The translations under genes were made by a program, and so were the position numbers. A stretch of DNA of 64,000 nucleotides. Source: Neobacillus bataviensis LMG 21833. GTDB lineage: Bacteria > Bacillota > Bacilli > Bacillales > Cytobacillaceae. A model generated the notes under the pieces. The model was not told the origin of the DNA and did not search any database. It worked only from the letters and a program-made list of their open reading frames with translations. This document shows, in pieces, positions 61,717-64,000 of this stretch. Within the stretch, counting starts at the first letter, position 1. Each line of letters begins with the position of its first letter. The stretch covers positions 62,001 through 126,000 of the forward strand of contig NZ_AJLS01000114.1 in NCBI RefSeq assembly GCF_000307875.1, written 5' to 3'.

Positions 61717-63177
61717 ATGGTGAAGTGTTTCCCAATTTTTGGGGAAGAAAATGAATCGGTTGTTTATAATCCTGATGAATTAATAGATCTATTTCTGAAC
61801 TGTACGGCAGATGGAATATGCATTGTCGATATGGAGAATCGGTTTATTCGAATAAACCCTATGTATACTAAAATTTTTGGTTATACAGAGGATGATGTTT
61901 TAGGGAGAACTTTCGAGGAATTTCCCAATCCTGACACTGTTAAAGAAATAATAGGGGCAGTCAAACATGGCAGAGCCTTTCATAATATGAATACACAGCG
62001 CAGCCATAAAGACGGCACCACCCTTGATATTGCCGTTTCCTATTCTCCTTTTCGAAATTTGAAGGGAGAAATCATTGCTATCATCGCCGTTTATCGTGAT
62101 ATTACAGAGCGGTTAAATATGGAAAGGGAATTGAAAAGAACTCGTGAATTGTATCGATTAATTACCGAAAATACAACAGATATGATTAAGCTTTATTCGA
62201 AGGATAAAACGATTATATATGCTTCCCCTTCACATGTAAAAGGGATTGGGTATACACCAGAGCAATTATTCGGTAAAACCGTATATGATCTTATTTTGCA
62301 TGAGGAAAAGGAGCATTTTGAATGCTTTTATCAGGAATTGATAGAAAAGGGAGAGCCCCAGCTTTTTCAAACAAAAATTAAAACTGGCAGTAATGAAGTT
62401 ATTGATTCTGAGACGACTGTTTCTCCCATCTTTAATGAGAAAAATGAGGTTGAATCCTATGTAACGGTTAGCCGGAATATTACTGATAGAGTAAAAAATG
62501 ATGATGCACTCCGAAATTTAGACCGCCTTTCCATCATTGGCCAATTAGCGGCCGGAGTCGCCCACGAAATACGCAACCCATTGACTTCATTGAAGGGGTT
62601 TTCGAAACTTTTAATGGGAACGTCCAATAAGGAAAAGCAAGAGGACTATTTATCGATTATCATGAACGAACTTGATCGAATCGATATGATTGTCAACGAA
62701 TTTATGTCGCTAGCCAAACCTCAAGCGATTCAATTTGAGCGGGAAAGCTTACATTCAATTCTTGAAAGTACGGTAAAAATTCTTCATCCACAAGCATTGA
62801 TGCATAATGTGCAAATTATAAATCACTACCATACAAATGAGGTTGATTTACTGTGCAGTCCGAACCAATTGAAACAAGTTTTTGTTAACTTTCTGAAAAA
62901 CGCAATCGAATCGATGCAGTACGGCGGCTCTGTCCATATTGATGTCCAAAAAGTAGCGAAAAAAAGAGTGCTGGTTAGCTTTTCCGATGAAGGCATAGGG
63001 ATCGATGCGGAGCTCATGGGCTACTTGGGGACTCCGTTCTACACGACCAAGGACAAAGGAATTGGCCTTGGCCTAACGGTCAGCAACAAAATCATCCAAG
63101 AACATAACGGTACCATGAAAATCGAAAGCCAGCTCGGCAAAGGCACCACCGTAAAGGTAGAATTAAACTATATCTAA
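61717..63177 (+). CDS. PAS-domain sensor histidine kinase (sporulation-kinase type)
   Basis: Soluble kinase of 486 residues with no membrane helix. Two PAS domains (about 18-135, LFLNCTADGICIVDMENRFIRIN; and about 140-262, YRLITENTTDMIKLYSKDKTIIYAS, with PAC segments) precede the dimerisation domain with H283 in AAGVAHEIRNPLTSLKGF and a HATPase domain (N box FLKNAIESMQYG, DEGIGI, KGIGLGLTVSNKIIQ). There is no response regulator nearby. The layout resembles the sporulation kinases that feed Spo0F. I start at ATG 61717 after TTGGAGAG; the ATG at 61675 has no ribosome site. Confidence 0.88.
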   Translation: MVKCFPIFGEENESVVYNPDELIDLFLNCTADGICIVDMENRFIRINPMYTKIFGYTEDDVLGRTFEEFPNPDTVKEIIGAVKHGRAFHNMNTQRSHKDGTTLDIAVSYSPFRNLKGEIIAIIAVYRDITERLNMERELKRTRELYRLITENTTDMIKLYSKDKTIIYASPSHVKGIGYTPEQLFGKTVYDLILHEEKEHFECFYQELIEKGEPQLFQTKIKTGSNEVIDSETTVSPIFNEKNEVESYVTVSRNITDRVKNDDALRNLDRLSIIGQLAAGVAHEIRNPLTSLKGFSKLLMGTSNKEKQEDYLSIIMNELDRIDMIVNEFMSLAKPQAIQFERESLHSILESTVKILHPQALMHNVQIINHYHTNEVDLLCSPNQLKQVFVNFLKNAIESMQYGGSVHIDVQKVAKKRVLVSFSDEGIGIDAELMGYLGTPFYTTKDKGIGLGLTVSNKIIQEHNGTMKIESQLGKGTTVKVELNYI

Positions 63178-63189
63178 TATGGTTATCGT

Positions 63190-63252
63190 AATAAGGGTGT
63201 CAGGCACCACTCACGGACAACTGTCCTTTCGTGGTGCCTGACACCCTTATTT
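63190..63252. terminator. Inverted pair of the dispersed repeat acting as bidirectional terminator
   Basis: AAGGGTGTCAGGCACCAC (63194-63211) and GTGGTGCCTGACACCCTT (63231-63248) form a perfect 18-bp stem enclosing a smaller GGACA/TGTCC hairpin, between convergent genes, with a TATTTTG end. Confidence 0.85.
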
Positions 63253-63783
63253 TGTGTACCGGTTCGCGTAGCTTGAGGCGACGAAGGCGTTGGGTTTGAT
63301 TTTTGGTTCTACTCCCATGGATTCCATTCGTGTGACCATTTCTTTGACGAATTCACTCGTCTTATTTCGTTTACCTGCACCGATATCGATATGCCCCTCC
63401 ATTGTGAAGGTTGCTCCTTGGTATAGATGGGGGAGGACAACCGCAATCAATTCATTTTTCCTTTCCTCCGTAAACATGGAGACGACTTCCTCGGTTAAGG
63501 AAAGTTCTAAAGAAATCCGCTCGTGCAGATGTGTCATTTTCCTTGGAAACTTCATCTTTGTTATGCACGCCCATACACCATTTCCCTTATTTTGAATGAC
63601 AATGCCCGTGATAAAAAGAGTATGTGTTTTATGCACCTGTGAATCAGTTCCCACCATTAGACGGAAATTCCCTTTTGGATCACCTTTCATAAATGAAACA
63701 ATCCGTTCAAAGACCTGTTCGAACCCCAAATCATTCTCTTGAAGATTTTGAAACGAATGGTGATAAGCCGGGGGATTCTTCAT
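63247..63783 (-). CDS. ykuK: YkuK-like protein (DUF458, RNase H-like fold)
   Basis: Protein of 178 residues of the YkuK/DUF458 family, which is predicted to adopt an RNase H-like fold. The family blocks are LMVGTDSQVHKTHTLFITGIVIQ (with an acidic GTDSQ), TKMKFPRKMTHLHERISLELSLTEEV and EGHIDIGAGKRNKTSEFVKEMV...EPKIKPNAFVASSYANRYTK at the end. Activity unproven in the family. The ATG at 63783 gives MKNPPAYHH; an in-frame ATG five codons upstream, with AAAGGAAAG close before it, is an equal alternative. Convergent with the PAS kinase. Confidence 0.85.
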   Translation of the reverse strand: MKNPPAYHHSFQNLQENDLGFEQVFERIVSFMKGDPKGNFRLMVGTDSQVHKTHTLFITGIVIQNKGNGVWACITKMKFPRKMTHLHERISLELSLTEEVVSMFTEERKNELIAVVLPHLYQGATFTMEGHIDIGAGKRNKTSEFVKEMVTRMESMGVEPKIKPNAFVASSYANRYTK

Positions 63784-63942
63784 AAATAAGCACCACATCT
63801 TTCCTTTCCAATTGGGTAAAATTGATCGTAACTTTTATTCCTATCTTATGGAAAGTGGTTTATTGTCGTGCAACCATTAGGGCATTAACCCCTCTTGAAA
63901 ATATGTATGAAAAGGTGAGGGCAAAAATGCAAAGAAACAAAT

Positions 63943-63990
63943 AGTGTCCACTTGTGGGTGGAGAGGTGTCTTTTTGTGGTGCCTGACACC
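63943..63990. repeat. Dispersed repeat, extended form, last copy
   Basis: GTGTCTTTTTGTGG followed by GGTGCCTGACACC (63978-63990), with a worn TGTCC hairpin before it. The last 200 bases hold no gene beyond a five-codon frame at about 63926. Confidence 0.75.
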
Positions 63991-64000
63991 ATTTATTCTA

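Overview
The window is AT-rich chromosomal DNA from a low-GC Gram-positive spore-former of the Bacillaceae. Gene content and start-site style (strong AGGAGG sites, frequent GTG and TTG starts) resemble Bacillus, and a Neobacillus-like genus is my best guess, by inference only. Recognisable Bacillus-type units are lytST, an S-box-controlled yxjG-type gene, rbsRKDACB, the glcT/ptsG system, yknXYZ, the petrobactin-type yclNOPQ operon and ykuK. There is no prophage, no complete insertion sequence, no rRNA or tRNA and no CRISPR array.

Layout. 1-1270 is gene-free and carries an orphan promoter with operator-like palindromes and two arrays of 52-bp palindromic repeats. 1271-9242 holds an L,D-transpeptidase, lytST with a CstA carbon-starvation/pyruvate-type transporter, an aminotransferase, a MOSC protein and a HAD phosphatase. 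9352-10915 has two small membrane proteins and another 52-bp repeat region in which two sequence families sit side by side. 10916-16431 has a YehS-like protein, a YgjP-like peptidase, the SAM-riboswitch-controlled methionine gene, a medium-chain dehydrogenase whose usual ATG position reads ATC, and a rearranged stretch in which a double-domain AhpD gene lies between two decayed pieces of a HesB-like/IclR duplication. 16616-19370 is an IclR-controlled operon for the last two steps of aromatic meta-cleavage (acetaldehyde dehydrogenase plus 4-hydroxy-2-oxovalerate aldolase).

19508-29341 contains a ketopantoate reductase homologue, an FkbM methyltransferase, a Tat-exported metallophosphoesterase, a flavin-transfer cluster (FMN-binding exported protein, ApbE, RnfD/NqrB-like membrane protein) followed by a two-component system, and a stand-alone tubulin/FtsZ-superfamily GTPase (TubZ-like) with no visible partner. 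29393-41624 has an acyl-CoA dehydrogenase diverging from an MFS exporter, a Kef-type antiporter, small exported proteins (PepSY, YckD-like), a pair of fluoride channels, an NCS2 nucleobase permease diverging from a Rieske oxygenase, and a MacAB/YknXYZ-type efflux system.

41845-52672 is sugar metabolism. A TerC protein precedes the complete ribose operon, which has a cre/RbsR-like operator at its promoter and an identical 20-bp copy inside rbsK. Then come a Gfo/Idh oxidoreductase and a split glucose PTS (separate EIIA and IICB) controlled by a GlcT RAT/terminator leader with a perfect cre upstream, with glcT itself convergent. 52925-64000 has a methyltransferase, several membrane proteins, an ArsB-like permease, a DUF2642-like protein, the Fur-box-controlled yclNOPQ operon, an orphan PAS histidine kinase and ykuK. 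From 41.7 kb onward the intergenic regions carry copies of a dispersed palindrome, GGTGCCTGACACC, often forming terminators.
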